NCBI GenBank assembly: GCA_020747065.1
Contig: JAGMVK010000002.1
Span: 1,612,001-1,676,000 of the forward strand
Length of the DNA stretch: 64,000 nt
Reading direction: 5' to 3'
Origin: Cadophora sp. MPI-SDFR-AT-0126
Taxonomy: Eukaryota; Ascomycota; Leotiomycetes; Helotiales; Ploettnerulaceae
Every line of letters begins with the position of its first letter. The stretch's first letter is position 1. The position numbers and the translations under genes are program-made. The notes under the pieces are model-generated. The model was not told the DNA's origin. It ran no database searches and was given only the letters and a program-made list of their open reading frames with translations. Below are positions 24,441-39,459 of this stretch, in pieces.

Positions 24441-25649
24441 AAAAGATAAGATATCTATTTAAAATATAATAAAGCTTAGATATAAAGATACTTAATAGTC
24501 TTAATCCTTAAGTAGAAAGAGTTATTTAGTTTTCTTTATTAATTTATTAAATCTTAATTTAAAGAAAACGTTTTTTTATTTAATATATTAATTAATAAAG
24601 TCTTAGATATTATTAAACTTTTAATTATTTAAGCTTTCTAAGAACTTAAGACTTATTTTATTAAAAAAAGATATTATATTAATTTATCTTAGACTTTTTG
24701 AATTTAGTAGTAAGTTAGTTATATGAATTTTAATTAAAATATAGAAAATATCTTATTTTAAAAATAGAGTTATTAGTATTTTTCTTTTACTTTTTAATAT
24801 TTAGATTTTACTTTTTCTATAGACTTTTAATAGTATTTAAAAGATTTCTTTAATAAAACTAATAGAATTAATAGATTTAAGGTTTAAATATTCTTAAATA
24901 ATATTTTAAGCTTCTAAAGTAATAAGTCAAGTAGTATAAGCGATTTTAACTTACTTATTATTAAATTCCAAGGAGTTTTAAATTCTTTTATTTTTATATA
25001 TTAAATACTTAGTAATTAATCTTTAAATTATTAGTTTTAATAAAGAGACTAGGGTTTTTAATATAAATAAGCTTTTAAGAAGAGAAGTCTCTTAATAAAT
25101 TACTATAATCTATTAATTAATAATAAGCTCTAAAATCTCAAGGATTACTATTATTAGTTTTATTATTTCGTTAAACTTATAAATTAGTTTACTTAATCTT
25201 TTATATATTAATATTTTAATATAATTATAAAATAATTAAGTTCTTCTTAGAGTTTTAATAAGTTAAGCGATTAATAACTTTATAAAACTTCTATTATTCT
25301 TTATATAAGAGTTAATATAAAGTCGTAAGAATTTAATAAAGATATTTTTAGTAAGAACGTCTTATTAGTATTTATTTATCTTAAGCTTATTTTACTTAGC
25401 CTTTTATATAAATTCATTAAGTTTAAGTGTAATTTTTATAGAAGATATTAAGTATAAATAAGCTTTTTATTAGTTTAAATCTTATTTTTTATAAAGAAAT
25501 ATATTATTATTATTATTCTCTTAGCTTTTCTTCTTTTTCTTAGAAGAATATTATTATATAAGTATTAAGAAGTATACTTTTATTATTTATTATATAGTAC
25601 TAGTAGTACTAGCCTTTCTTATGTTTATAAGAGTTGATATTTAAATGAG

Positions 25650-28600
25650 TATTAATAGAGTATTTATATTAGTTATAGTAATAGAGTCTTTTAAGAATAA
25701 TTAAGGGACTATCTTTTAAGATTAACTATTAAATATAGTTATAATTAAACTAGGGCGCTTTGAAAGTAGTTTCGTAACTTTAAATTATATAATATTCACG
25801 TAAAGTATATAATTAAAGTTAATATCGTTTTATAATTTAAATTCAAAATAATATAAAGTATTTATATATTTTTAATAATATTTATATATTTCTCTGATTT
25901 ATAATATGATTTTAAAGTTAAATATATAACTTACTTAGTCTAATAAATACTAAAGATATCATACTAAGGGGTAATTAAATCGTTTATAGAATCAACGAAT
26001 TTCGATTTTTATTAAATAGTATATATTAATTATATTAATTAAAGAATTAAGTAATTAATAGTATTAATTAAAAATTAGCTATAAATAATTCTTTTTCTAT
26101 ATAATTAAGTACTTTTTATTACTTTAAACTAATATATTATATAAGTTACTATAGTATATATTTATTTTATTTAATTATTATAAATAAAATAAAAATAAAA
26201 TATTTATATTTATAATTTAAAAATTTATTATTCTAATTAAAGTATTTATTATAATAATCTCTAAGGAAAGATAAAAATTAACTTCAAATATAATTTAACT
26301 TTAATTAAGTTAGCTAGTATTATATTTAATTTTTTAAATCTATTAAAATATATAGAATAAATTAAGGACTTTTACGTTTTTATTAAACGTTCTTATATTA
26401 ATTAAAAGACTTTAAAAAATAGATTTAATTATTACGTTATTTATTTCTTTTTTTATAGTAATTTTTAAGTTCTACTTTTTAAGATATATAATATATTCTA
26501 CTTATTACTCTTTTTTATAATATCTTATATATAATATTTTTATTATTTATTATAAATACTATTATGAAGAAAGTATTTTTTTATATTATTATTATTTAAA
26601 TTAATTAATAAATTATTAAAATATAATAAAGTATTAAAATTTTAAAAATAAGAATCTATTTTCTTAATTTTAGGATTTCTTTAGTTTTAATTTGAATTTA
26701 ACTTAATTCTTTTAATATATATTAAGTAAGCTTTAAAAGAATTATTAATAGCTTTTATACTTTTTATTTTATATATAATAAAGTACTTTATCTTTAACTC
26801 TCTTATTCTTTATTAAAATAATAACTATTATAATAATTTTTTTTATAAATAATATAATTTATATAATTTAGTTTAAATTAAAATTTAGTTTTATATTTAT
26901 TACTTATTAAAAACTTTATTTTTTATTTAAGTAATAAGCTATTTTTATTTATAATATAAAAATAATAGTAATTTAACCTTAATTTAATATATATTTTTAT
27001 TTATAATTATAGCTTTTATATTATTTCTATACTTAAAGTAGTATAAAGACTATTTATTAATATAAGAAAAGTAAATAGTACTTTAAATAATATTATTTTA
27101 AAAAATAAGTTTCTTAAAACCTCTTATATAAGTTTATTATATAATATCTTATTATAATATCTATATTATTATCTTTAAAGTTAAATTAAATATTTTATAA
27201 CTCTTAAGTAAAGTTTTTAAATTAAATAAAAACTAATATACTCTTTTAATATAATTTTACTTAAAATAATAAAAATATTAAATTAAACTAATAACTAAGA
27301 AATTAATTAACTCTTTCTTTTGTTTTAAAATTAATATAAATTACTTTAATAAGGTTATTAAATTTATATTCTTTATTTTAAAGGTATTAATAATAATATA
27401 AAATAATATCGCCTTTTAATATTAATAGAAATATTTAATATTTAATATTATAATTAACACTTACTTTTAAATAATTATTAAGAAAAATATATAGATTTTT
27501 ATTTAAATAATCTTTAAACTTAGTATATTAAAGTTCTTTATATATATCTTATTAAAGTTTATTAAAGACTTTAATTAGTCTTAAGTTAATATTTATAATA
27601 TATTAAAACAGTTTAATCTCTTTTATATAAAGTCTAATATACCTTAGTCTTTTTTTTTTTTTTTAAAAAAAGGTACTAATTTATCTTATAAAATAATATT
27701 TATAACTAAAGTCAGATTTAGTAATAAATTTATATTTTCTTTTATATTAATACTATATTTAAAGATTCTCTTTTAAAAGGAAATAAAACTCTCTTTATTA
27801 TATAAACTAATAACTTTATATTATATAAATTTCTTTTTGAATTATTAAATCTTATATAAATAAAGATTATAAAATTATTTAAAATCTAAAATACTTTAAT
27901 TCTTAAGAAATTATTTCTTAGTAAAATATATTAACATTTTTCTTTTTTATTATTTAAAAGAGTTAATTTAATAGATCTAGCTACTATAGTTAGTTTATTA
28001 TATTAAAATATTAAAGATATTATTTAATAAAATATTTAAATATTTAATAAAGTTATCGTTTAATAAAAGCTCTATATATATTAATATTATATTAAAGGTA
28101 TTTTAAATCTATAACTATAGTTATTCTTTTAATTAAATATATTTTTAACTTTAGCTATTTTAATTAAAGTAGTAATAACTAATACTTTATTTTATTATAT
28201 ATAAATACTATCTACTTCTAAGACGTTATATAATTATAATTACTTTGACTTTTTTATATAAGAGAAGTAATATAAGAACTAATTTTTTTAGTATTTTTAA
28301 AAGTTTTATAATAAAAAATTATAATTTAAATAACTATTATAAAAAAGGGTTTAAAACTCTTATAAATATTTTATAGCCTTTTTAGTAGTCTCTTAATTAA
28401 ATATAGTTTTAACTATATTACTTATACTTTTACTTCTACTCTTATACTTATTTTTTTCGCTTTTTCTTTTTAATTTAAAGTAATTAATATTTCTTTAGTT
28501 ATAATTTATATTTAATTTAATAAGTTTTTATAAATAATATTTAATTATTTAAAATCTTTTTAATTAAAATTAAATAATTAACTTAATAATTATTACAGAA

Positions 28601-29110
28601 TAATTAGTACTATTATTATATATATAAATATAATACTTATTTCTTACTATTAAATTATTAAGTATTAATTTAAGTTTAAATAGTTACTTAAAAGTATAAT
28701 TAAATACTTAATATTAAGTCGCTAATTATTTTATTATAATTTATTTATTTTATAATATATATTAATACTAATTAATATTAATATAATACTAAGTATAAGC
28801 TAAGAATTAAAAGTAATATATTAATATATATATATAGTTTTTAAAATAATAAAAAATCTATATATTTCTAAGAGGAAGTAAGAAGCACTAGACTATATAC
28901 TACTATAAAACTATATTAAATCGACCTTAAAAGTTGTTTATTACCTCTATTTTAACTAAGATATACTTAGTATAGGCTTACGAACTAACAGAAATAAAAG
29001 AGTTGAAATTATATATTACTTTAAAATAATACTAAATTGTCTTTAAAAAGTAGCTACTATATTTATTTTAACTAAGATATAATTTATATAAGTATACGAA
29101 CTAATATTAT
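25650..29110 (-). mobile_element. Decayed longer element E, inverted copy 3
   Basis: Read on the minus strand it starts with repeat unit R (29110-28785) and then follows element E copy 2 for about 3.4 kb. It lies between the two LTR-like direct repeats. A stretch around 25740-25800 (GGGCGCTTTGAAAGTAG) keeps more C and G than its surroundings. No reading frame survives. Confidence 0.5.
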
Positions 29111-29397
29111 TAGTTAATTTCTTTTATTATTAATAAGTCTTAAGTAAGTTTATAAATACATAGAAATCGATCTATTATACTATTATTATATAAGTAATTA
29201 GTTTCTTAAGCTTTATTCATTATTTAATATTTTAATCTGTAATAAGAGTAATAAGTTATTAATATATAGTTAGTATAAACTTATTAGTTTATTAATAGAA
29301 ACGTTTAATTTATTAATTACTTTAATACTTTAAGTTTCTTTTAAAAATATAAAAACTTTAAAAAGTTAGTAAATATAATTTATATTAAAGAGATCTC

Positions 29398-29866
29398 TGT
29401 TATAGATACTCCTAGGCGGCCCTGAGAACCTAGGAGGAAATATCCTCGGAGTAGGCGTATACCTAGGAGCCTAGTAGCTCCTAGGAGTAGAGCTTATAAG
29501 AGCTTATAATAGTCTAGGAAATATATAGTATATAGTATTTTATTATAGTAGTATTATAAGATATAGTAAAAGAGCTACAGGTTCTTATAATTAAGTTATA
29601 TAATAAATAAATCCTTTAAAACTTTAAGATCTAGGACTCTAAAAGCTTTAGAACTTAAGATCTAGAAAAGCTCTAAGAAAATAAAGGTTTTATAAAAGAC
29701 TAGTGTATTTATTTACTAGATAAAAGCTATATACTTAACTTTAAATAGTATTCTTATCTAATATTAGTAATTATCTTAAACTGTTTATATAATATACTTA
29801 CTTCTTAATTACTAGAGATTAATCCTAGCCTTTAGATTTATAATAAGTAAATACTAAACTATTATA
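29398..29866 (+). repeat. LTR-like direct repeat, right copy
   Basis: It starts TGTTATAGATAC and ends near ACTATTATA. It is the less decayed partner of 23129-23584. Its first 90 bases keep GC-rich palindromes built on CCTAGG: CTCCTAGG (29410-29417) pairs with CCTAGGAG (29430-29437), and CCTAGGAGC (29463-29471) pairs with GCTCCTAGG (29478-29486). The same positions in the left copy are broken by transitions. Confidence 0.65.
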
Positions 29867-31395
29867 ATCTCTTTAAGTTTAATAATAATTTTATTTTATA
29901 TCTCTTTAATATATAAATAAGTCGCTTTTTATATTAGTTATAATATATACTTAGTTAATATATATATTATAATTTTAAAGTTAAATTTTAAAAATATTTT
30001 TTATAATTTTTTTTTTAATTCTATAAACTTTTAAACCTTTTCTTTTATATTTCTTAAGAATAGTAATTATAAAATACTTTTTATAATCGTATTTATTTTT
30101 TATTTAAGTTATATTATACTTTTATAAATATATATAAGTTTAAGTTTAAATATATTAATAATATTATTTTTAAGTTATAAGCTATCTAATTTACTATAGA
30201 TACTATAATAATTACTTATTAATTTATTAAAACTATTAAAAATTTAAGCATAATAATATCTCTTTATAATAAATATTATAAACTTAATAGTTTATATTCT
30301 TTATTAGAATAACAGTTATAAATTTTAATATTATATTATAAGTTTATTAAAGGCTTTTTTATTATTATTTTTATATTAATTTTAAAAATAACTTAAAGAT
30401 AGCGAAGTTTAATAAAGCTAATTTTATAATAAATAAGCTTAGTCTTTATATATATTTATTTATTTATTTTTAAACTCTATTAATAAGTGTAATTACTTTT
30501 CGAGTTTATACTATTTTTAATTAATTTATTTTTTAATAGGATTTTTTAATACTATAAAATTATAATTTATATTTAAAAATAGAAAAGATTATCTTATTTA
30601 TTATATAATTAAATATATTAAATTCGCTTTTAAAACGAACTTAGCCTTTTCTTATCTCTTTATAAATATAAATAATTTAAATTTAGATATAAAAAGATTT
30701 TCTATTATTCTTAATTTAAGATTTTAAAATTATCTTGCTTTTAAGTATATTTCTCTAGAAGTAATTAATAAAGTTTACTATTTTATATAAAGCGCTATAA
30801 ATAGTACTACTAAATTACGTGTTATTTAAGGGTTTCGTATTATTAAATATAATTATTTAAATAAAATACTATTTCTTTTAATCTTTATATTATTTCTTTT
30901 AAAGCAAAGAGTTTAATTTATAAAATAAAGTATTATAATAAATAAAGCTTTAAGAGTTCTTAGTTAAAGTTTATATTTAAGAAAGAATTAAACTTTAGTC
31001 TTTTAAGAAGTCTAGAGAAGAGAGATATATATAAGAGATATAGTATAAAAAGCTATAATATTAGCGTAAGAGATTATATATATAAAATAAGAACTACTCT
31101 TGATCCTCGGCTTCTCTACACTACTATACTAGTCTACAACGATTCTTATATATAATAAAAACCTTTAGCGTAGATTATAACTAATTATACTAATAGTACT
31201 TTTTAAAACTAGTTAAAGAGCTAGAAGAAAAGTCTAGTAAAAGTCAAGAATTCAGCCCTCTATTTACCTCTAAGCTAATATTTAATCTGTTTATACGTAC
31301 TCGTCAGAATTTAATAGAACTAAAATTTAATAATACGCGTGCACTCGTCTACCGCCTATTTGTACTCGCGTATCGCACCTACGGGGTTCATTAAT

Positions 31396-33859
31396 CGACT
31401 AGATATCTAGTTTTTTAGTTGAGTAGACAGGCGTGCCAATGAATTTGATTCTGGTTAGTGACTTGTGCGATACACGTTCCATCGAACGAAAAGTGTTTGG
31501 ACTCAAAAGAATGCGGCCACCGTTGGGAAGCTGACGGACGAAGGCCGACAACGGCCTGCTGGACTAGCCGCAGCCGAAGCTGTCAATATTGATAGTCGAT
31601 AGGATCGGGATTATGCTAAGCCTTGAACGATCGTTGACGGAGGGCCGAGAAGTCATTGTCAGCCAGACAGAGGTAATCACGAGTATTTCAGTGGATGCTT
31701 GAAATTTGGCGCTGGAGTAATGGCCTGGGATGTGAAAACACGGCGTTTCTTGCTGCTGGCAAAGATCCACAGGGGGAAGGGAGCCTCTGACAGAAATCAA
31801 ATCGTAGGTTGATCTGAAACAGGCAGCAGAAGCCCAGTGAATTTCTGGGGTATATGTGCTAAATTGGGCTTTTAAAAAAGTATTGACGCTCCTGCAGGTC
31901 TGGCAGAGTGGTGATATCTTACGCTAGTTGAGGACAGCGTCTTGAGGCTTACTCTGAAGTCTCGCATATTCGCCCTAGCTGTACTGCAATTACCCCGTTA
32001 AAGCAAGAGTTGAATCTTATGAGAAACTTCAAGACTTTGGGTTCTGGTTCTGTTGAACTCGTGCACAATGTCTGCGTGTCCTTCGTCTAGAGATTTCGGT
32101 GTCTTGTATTGTTATGGCGTAGCGTCTGGCTTGAGTAGGTGTCCAGCAGCGTTTGCACAGGGACTACCCTACGCGCATCTACGCAGTGTTTTGGAATTCA
32201 CCCGATATGTAAAGTCGTCTGAACAAAAAGTGAAAATCCTATGATAGGAGCACAGCACATGGCAGTGAAGCAGAGAATACTAATTTTTTCATAATGAAGA
32301 TAGGATCCATCGTTATGACTTGAGACGATACTTCGACTCCGTCCACCAAGAGAGGAACACAAACACATACACATCGCCTTGGATGGGAACGTGCAAGTCG
32401 CAAGAGCACAGCAAAAATGCCCCTTTTCATGCTTAGTGACAAACAATGGTCGCGAGTAATGCCGGTAGAATTGAAAAAGACAAAAGGCAAGATCGCAAAG
32501 CAAGGCACGGTGCACCACGATAGGTATATACATGCAACCGCTAGTGCGATCCCCGAGAACGAAAATATGATATCAATAGAAGCAAAAAGCTCCGAAGAAG
32601 CGTGCGAATGGTAATTTGAGCAACTTCAAACTCCCTCTCCCCAATCCAGGACACTCGGATGTGCGTTTAACGGCGCTGGGGTACAGGTACTCGTAGAGCA
32701 TTAGACGCCGGGATGGAGCAAAGGTTGTTGATTAAATTCTAGATTAAATTCTAGTCAAGTAACTTGCCATATAATCATTCGACGAGATTCTACCAGAAGG
32801 TCCCGCATAAATCGAGTTACTTCAAGGGAAAGCTGTGTCGTTGAGTACTTAAAGGCACAACGAGAGCCTCGATTCATAAATATCAGAGACGAGGCCACCA
32901 CGACAAATAGAGACTCCCACAGATAGAAGCGAAGGTGCTGCGTACAAATTACAAGGAAGCAAGACATATGACTAAGAGAGATTGGAAGGGAAATTTGAAC
33001 AATATTGCATTGAAGACCGCGGAAGACCGCGCAAGAACACACAGTGAATGCTTGATTGAGCGAAACGTCCAATCAAACCAACATTACCCAGTGTACAAGG
33101 TTAATCGATGTGGTCAAAAGCTCACACTTCAGTCCTTAATATCTGAAGTAGGAAGCGCAAGGTAAGGCTGCCTCTACAAGCCGCTGCTAGCACTTCATGC
33201 CTCCCAAGCTCGCAAGCCATAACCAAACCAGCCGAGCACTTCCCATCCGGTAGACACCCTCGCCATGGTAATCCTATTCTGAACGTTACGTCCGATCCAC
33301 GCTTGTTTCGTTTCTTATGTATAACCTCAGCTGATTCCCAGATTTTCAAAAAGGTTGAAATAACATCTCAAATCCAGGCGCCCAGCAACGGGTGGTCCAT
33401 CTTCGCACAGCGCGAAAACAGCATCGTTGTAAGTAGCAACAGAAGCTGTCTATAAGTAATTTTTGAGACTGGCGGTGATGAGAAGGGGAGAAGTGCAGCT
33501 CCAAAGATTCGCGAATTTTTATCCTGGCCTAATGACGCTAGACCAATTAGGGTAATGTGGCCTGAGGACGCAGAGCTAAGGAAAGCCCCGAAGTTAATCA
33601 GACTAGAATCCATTCAATGTGGCCTTCCCAGTAGAGCGATCTGTTACCCCCGAGAGCGAGCGACTCAACCTCAATATCAACGTCCCTTCCCACGATAGTA
33701 TAGCTCGGCTTGCCACGAACCCATCCACATACGAGCCCACGTCTCTCCGGAACATTTGTATTCCAGCTCCTCAATCCCCCCTCAGGTCCAGAACCACCCT
33801 TCGCCTAAGCATTAAGCAAGCAAGCCAGCGCGGATTCTGGCGACTGAGCCTCGCTCACC
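31396..33859. other. Intergenic region between the AT-rich block and SEC23
   Basis: About 2.5 kb of mixed-composition DNA in which I recognise no gene; the ORFs are short and unlike known proteins. A 14-bp palindrome, ACTAGATATCTAGT, marks the right border of the AT-rich block (31398-31411). ATTAAATTCTAG is tandemly duplicated at 32731-32754. The last few hundred bases should hold the SEC23 promoter and leader. Confidence 0.5.
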
Positions 33860-36490
<2,631 letters not shown>

Positions 36491-36986
36491 AGCGACAAGG
36501 ACTATCGACAGAGCCTGCCTCGGTTGAGACCATAGGTTGGTCAGGGTAGAGATTCGACTTGGTGACGACAGATTCAGCGCTGACTTGGCCGACTGCACCC
36601 AAATAAGGCCAGTCGATACTTATTGCGAGAATAATACCAGCAATTCTGAAGTAGCCAAATGTGGCCAATAGGCATTGGCAGCAGTGTTGAGTACATAATT
36701 GTGACATCGGCATGCCGAATTCTGAGTTCATACCGGTACGAGCCTCGGTCTTTTCACACATAGAGATGCTTGTAAGAAATTCGAATTCCGAGCATACCAA
36801 GATACCTCCACGTTTCATCTTTGCAAGCCATGACACTAACTCCATTTTCATTCACACGTGGCAGCTGGACTTCGGGAAGTGGCGCTCAAGTAACCGTACC
36901 GAAACTGACTGTGAAACTTCCGGAGATAACTAATGAATGTTCTGTAGCTATTAAGCCATGTTGAGAAAGGCCCGTCTTGCATCTTG

Positions 36987-37017
<31 letters not shown>

Positions 37018-37389
37018 ATTTTTCTGCGTTCCTTGCTCTTACACTGCGGTTGATGCAGAAATCCGCGAACTTTTAGACCCGAAGCTGAAAGCTTATCTGC
37101 TTCTGAGAACGATGCAACAGAAAAAGTAATCTGTCCAGAGTAGACATAGTATATCCAAGATACGCTTACTTATTATTAATGACTTTCGTAGCCAAAGTTT
37201 TCTATGTCATGGCCTTTTCTTTGCGATTGCTTGGTGGTAGGTCTGGTGTTCTCAAGTTCTATGTCAACGTCAGCCTTGCGCTATTTTAGCGTATATTAAG
37301 CGAAGGAGCGACGCCCACAAGGCAACTTGGAAAATCCCAACTTTCGACATTCGACCAGCTCTTTACGATCAACAACATCAATCTCCAAA
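36491..37389. other. SEC23-RPL12 intergenic region
   Basis: About 900 bases between two genes on the same strand. They hold the SEC23 3' end, an uninterrupted run of 29 cytosines (36989-37017) and the RPL12 promoter. The sequence just before 37390 is typical of a fungal leader (ATCAACAACATCAATCTCCAAA). Confidence 0.6.
36989..37017. repeat. Homopolymer of 29 cytosines
   Basis: A perfect C29 tract lies about 500 bases past the SEC23 stop and 370 bases before the RPL12 start. Its exact length may be affected by sequencing or assembly. Confidence 0.9.
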
Positions 37390-38187
<798 letters not shown>

Positions 38188-39459
38188 ATGGTCAGCGGCT
38201 TTCTTTGCGTGTATTCTGGGCCCAATACTTCACAATAGGCTGTGCAAGCAATGGCATTGAATCAAAAAAAAAAAAAAAAAACAACTGGCGCCAGGATCTC
38301 TCGTGACGATAATATCAGTGAACACTTGCCAAACACTCTGGCCCTTAGCCCCTTCCGCCCAGGACGGTTCAATATGGTACCGACCAACTGATAGAGCAAG
38401 AAGATCAGCGATTCTCCGATTGCTCACCGCAATATCTCATCTTATACTTTGGGTGCTGATGTGGTGGTCCATTTGGTGAACAAATCAATCATCAAATTAT
38501 GATTAAAATGAACGAGCAATCAACCAGTAAAACAAATCTTCGAACGAAACTGAGTGAGACTCCAGCTAGATCGCCGGGCCGCCATCAGCGCTTGGATGTG
38601 CCAATTACGAGCCGTTGCAGAGACATCATGCGACTTAAAGGCTTCCTGCATCCCCAATGTGTACCTAGGTATGCATTGTACATGTTCGCGAGCCACACGG
38701 CACTGTGCCGCCTTTGTCGTCAATGCAGTGATTATTTGTAGAATGGTGACTTGCCTCCCTATTATTTCATCAACTGCATTCCGGCCTGCGAATGACTGCA
38801 TCGATTGCAGACAACGGAAGGATGATACGGGCTTTGCTGACTGTCTGACGGCTGACGAGACATCATTCGCTCGCTCCTTGCCCACGCATGCTCCAAACAG
38901 TAGAAGGCGTCGATCCCTGCAATTTTACCTGCGCCTGCACGCCGCCCGGTTCTCACTCACCACCATTTACTTATCAACCACCTTGCAGCTCCTTTTGGCT
39001 ACGACCACATATTCTCTGACATGACAGCTATCGATACATTCACGCTCCTCTCTTCCTTCGACAGTCGAGCCTCATTCCAGGCCTCCCTGCGCCGTCGAGT
39101 GCCTTATTGCACCGCATTGTAAACAGGCTGCCAGCCCGCCCTGCCCTGCCCTGCCCAGCCCAGCCCAGCCGTGTTCTTCCCCCACGTCCAGACGACAACC
39201 TCAAGGGCCGCACTCCGAAGACATCTCTGAATTCTCACGACAGCCCTGCCGCGCTCGTACAAGCGGTGGGAAGTATATCGAGAACGCCCGATTTGGGCCG
39301 TGGTGGTCTATGAGCTCGAGATGATCAGCAGAGGAAGCATTCCCCTCCGTGCAGGCATCGGCACTCCCTAGATTTGAAGACTCGACTCGAAAATATTGTC
39401 TTGTCAATGTGGTAGAGCAGCACAAGAAAAAAACCAGATCTGAAAGCAATCCAAAGAAC
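38188..39459. other. RPL12-OGT intergenic region
   Basis: About 1.27 kb without a recognisable gene. A run of 18 adenines (38264-38281) lies 77 bases past the RPL12 stop. TGCCC and AGCCC pentamer repeats lie at 39138-39170, about 300 bases before the next start codon. The interval should hold the RPL12 3' end and the promoter and leader of the GT41 gene. Confidence 0.55.
39138..39170. repeat. TGCCC/AGCCC pentanucleotide repeats
   Basis: Three TGCCC units run directly into three AGCCC units. The tract lies in the probable 5' leader of the GT41 gene. Confidence 0.8.

Larger units (their letters stand above)
12955..31395. repeat. AT-rich, RIP-degraded transposon block
   Basis: About 18.4 kb of DNA made almost only of A and T, with no ORF of useful length in any frame because TAA and TAG occur everywhere. 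CpA and TpG are nearly absent (many 60-base lines have none), while CpT, CpC and CpG survive. That is the pattern left by C-to-T mutation at CpA on both strands, the hallmark of RIP in ascomycetes. Several segments recur in direct and inverted orientation, with differences that are mainly C/T and G/A. Both borders are sharp: composition changes within about 100 bases at each end. It is best read as a nest of dead retrotransposons and other repeats, probably heterochromatic. Confidence 0.9.

Noticed and set aside
12955..31395. A mitochondrial insertion or centromere as explanation of the AT-rich block
   Set aside because: No mitochondrial gene sequence is visible. The CpA/TpG deficit and the recurring element copies fit RIP-degraded repeats better. 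A centromeric role cannot be tested from sequence alone.
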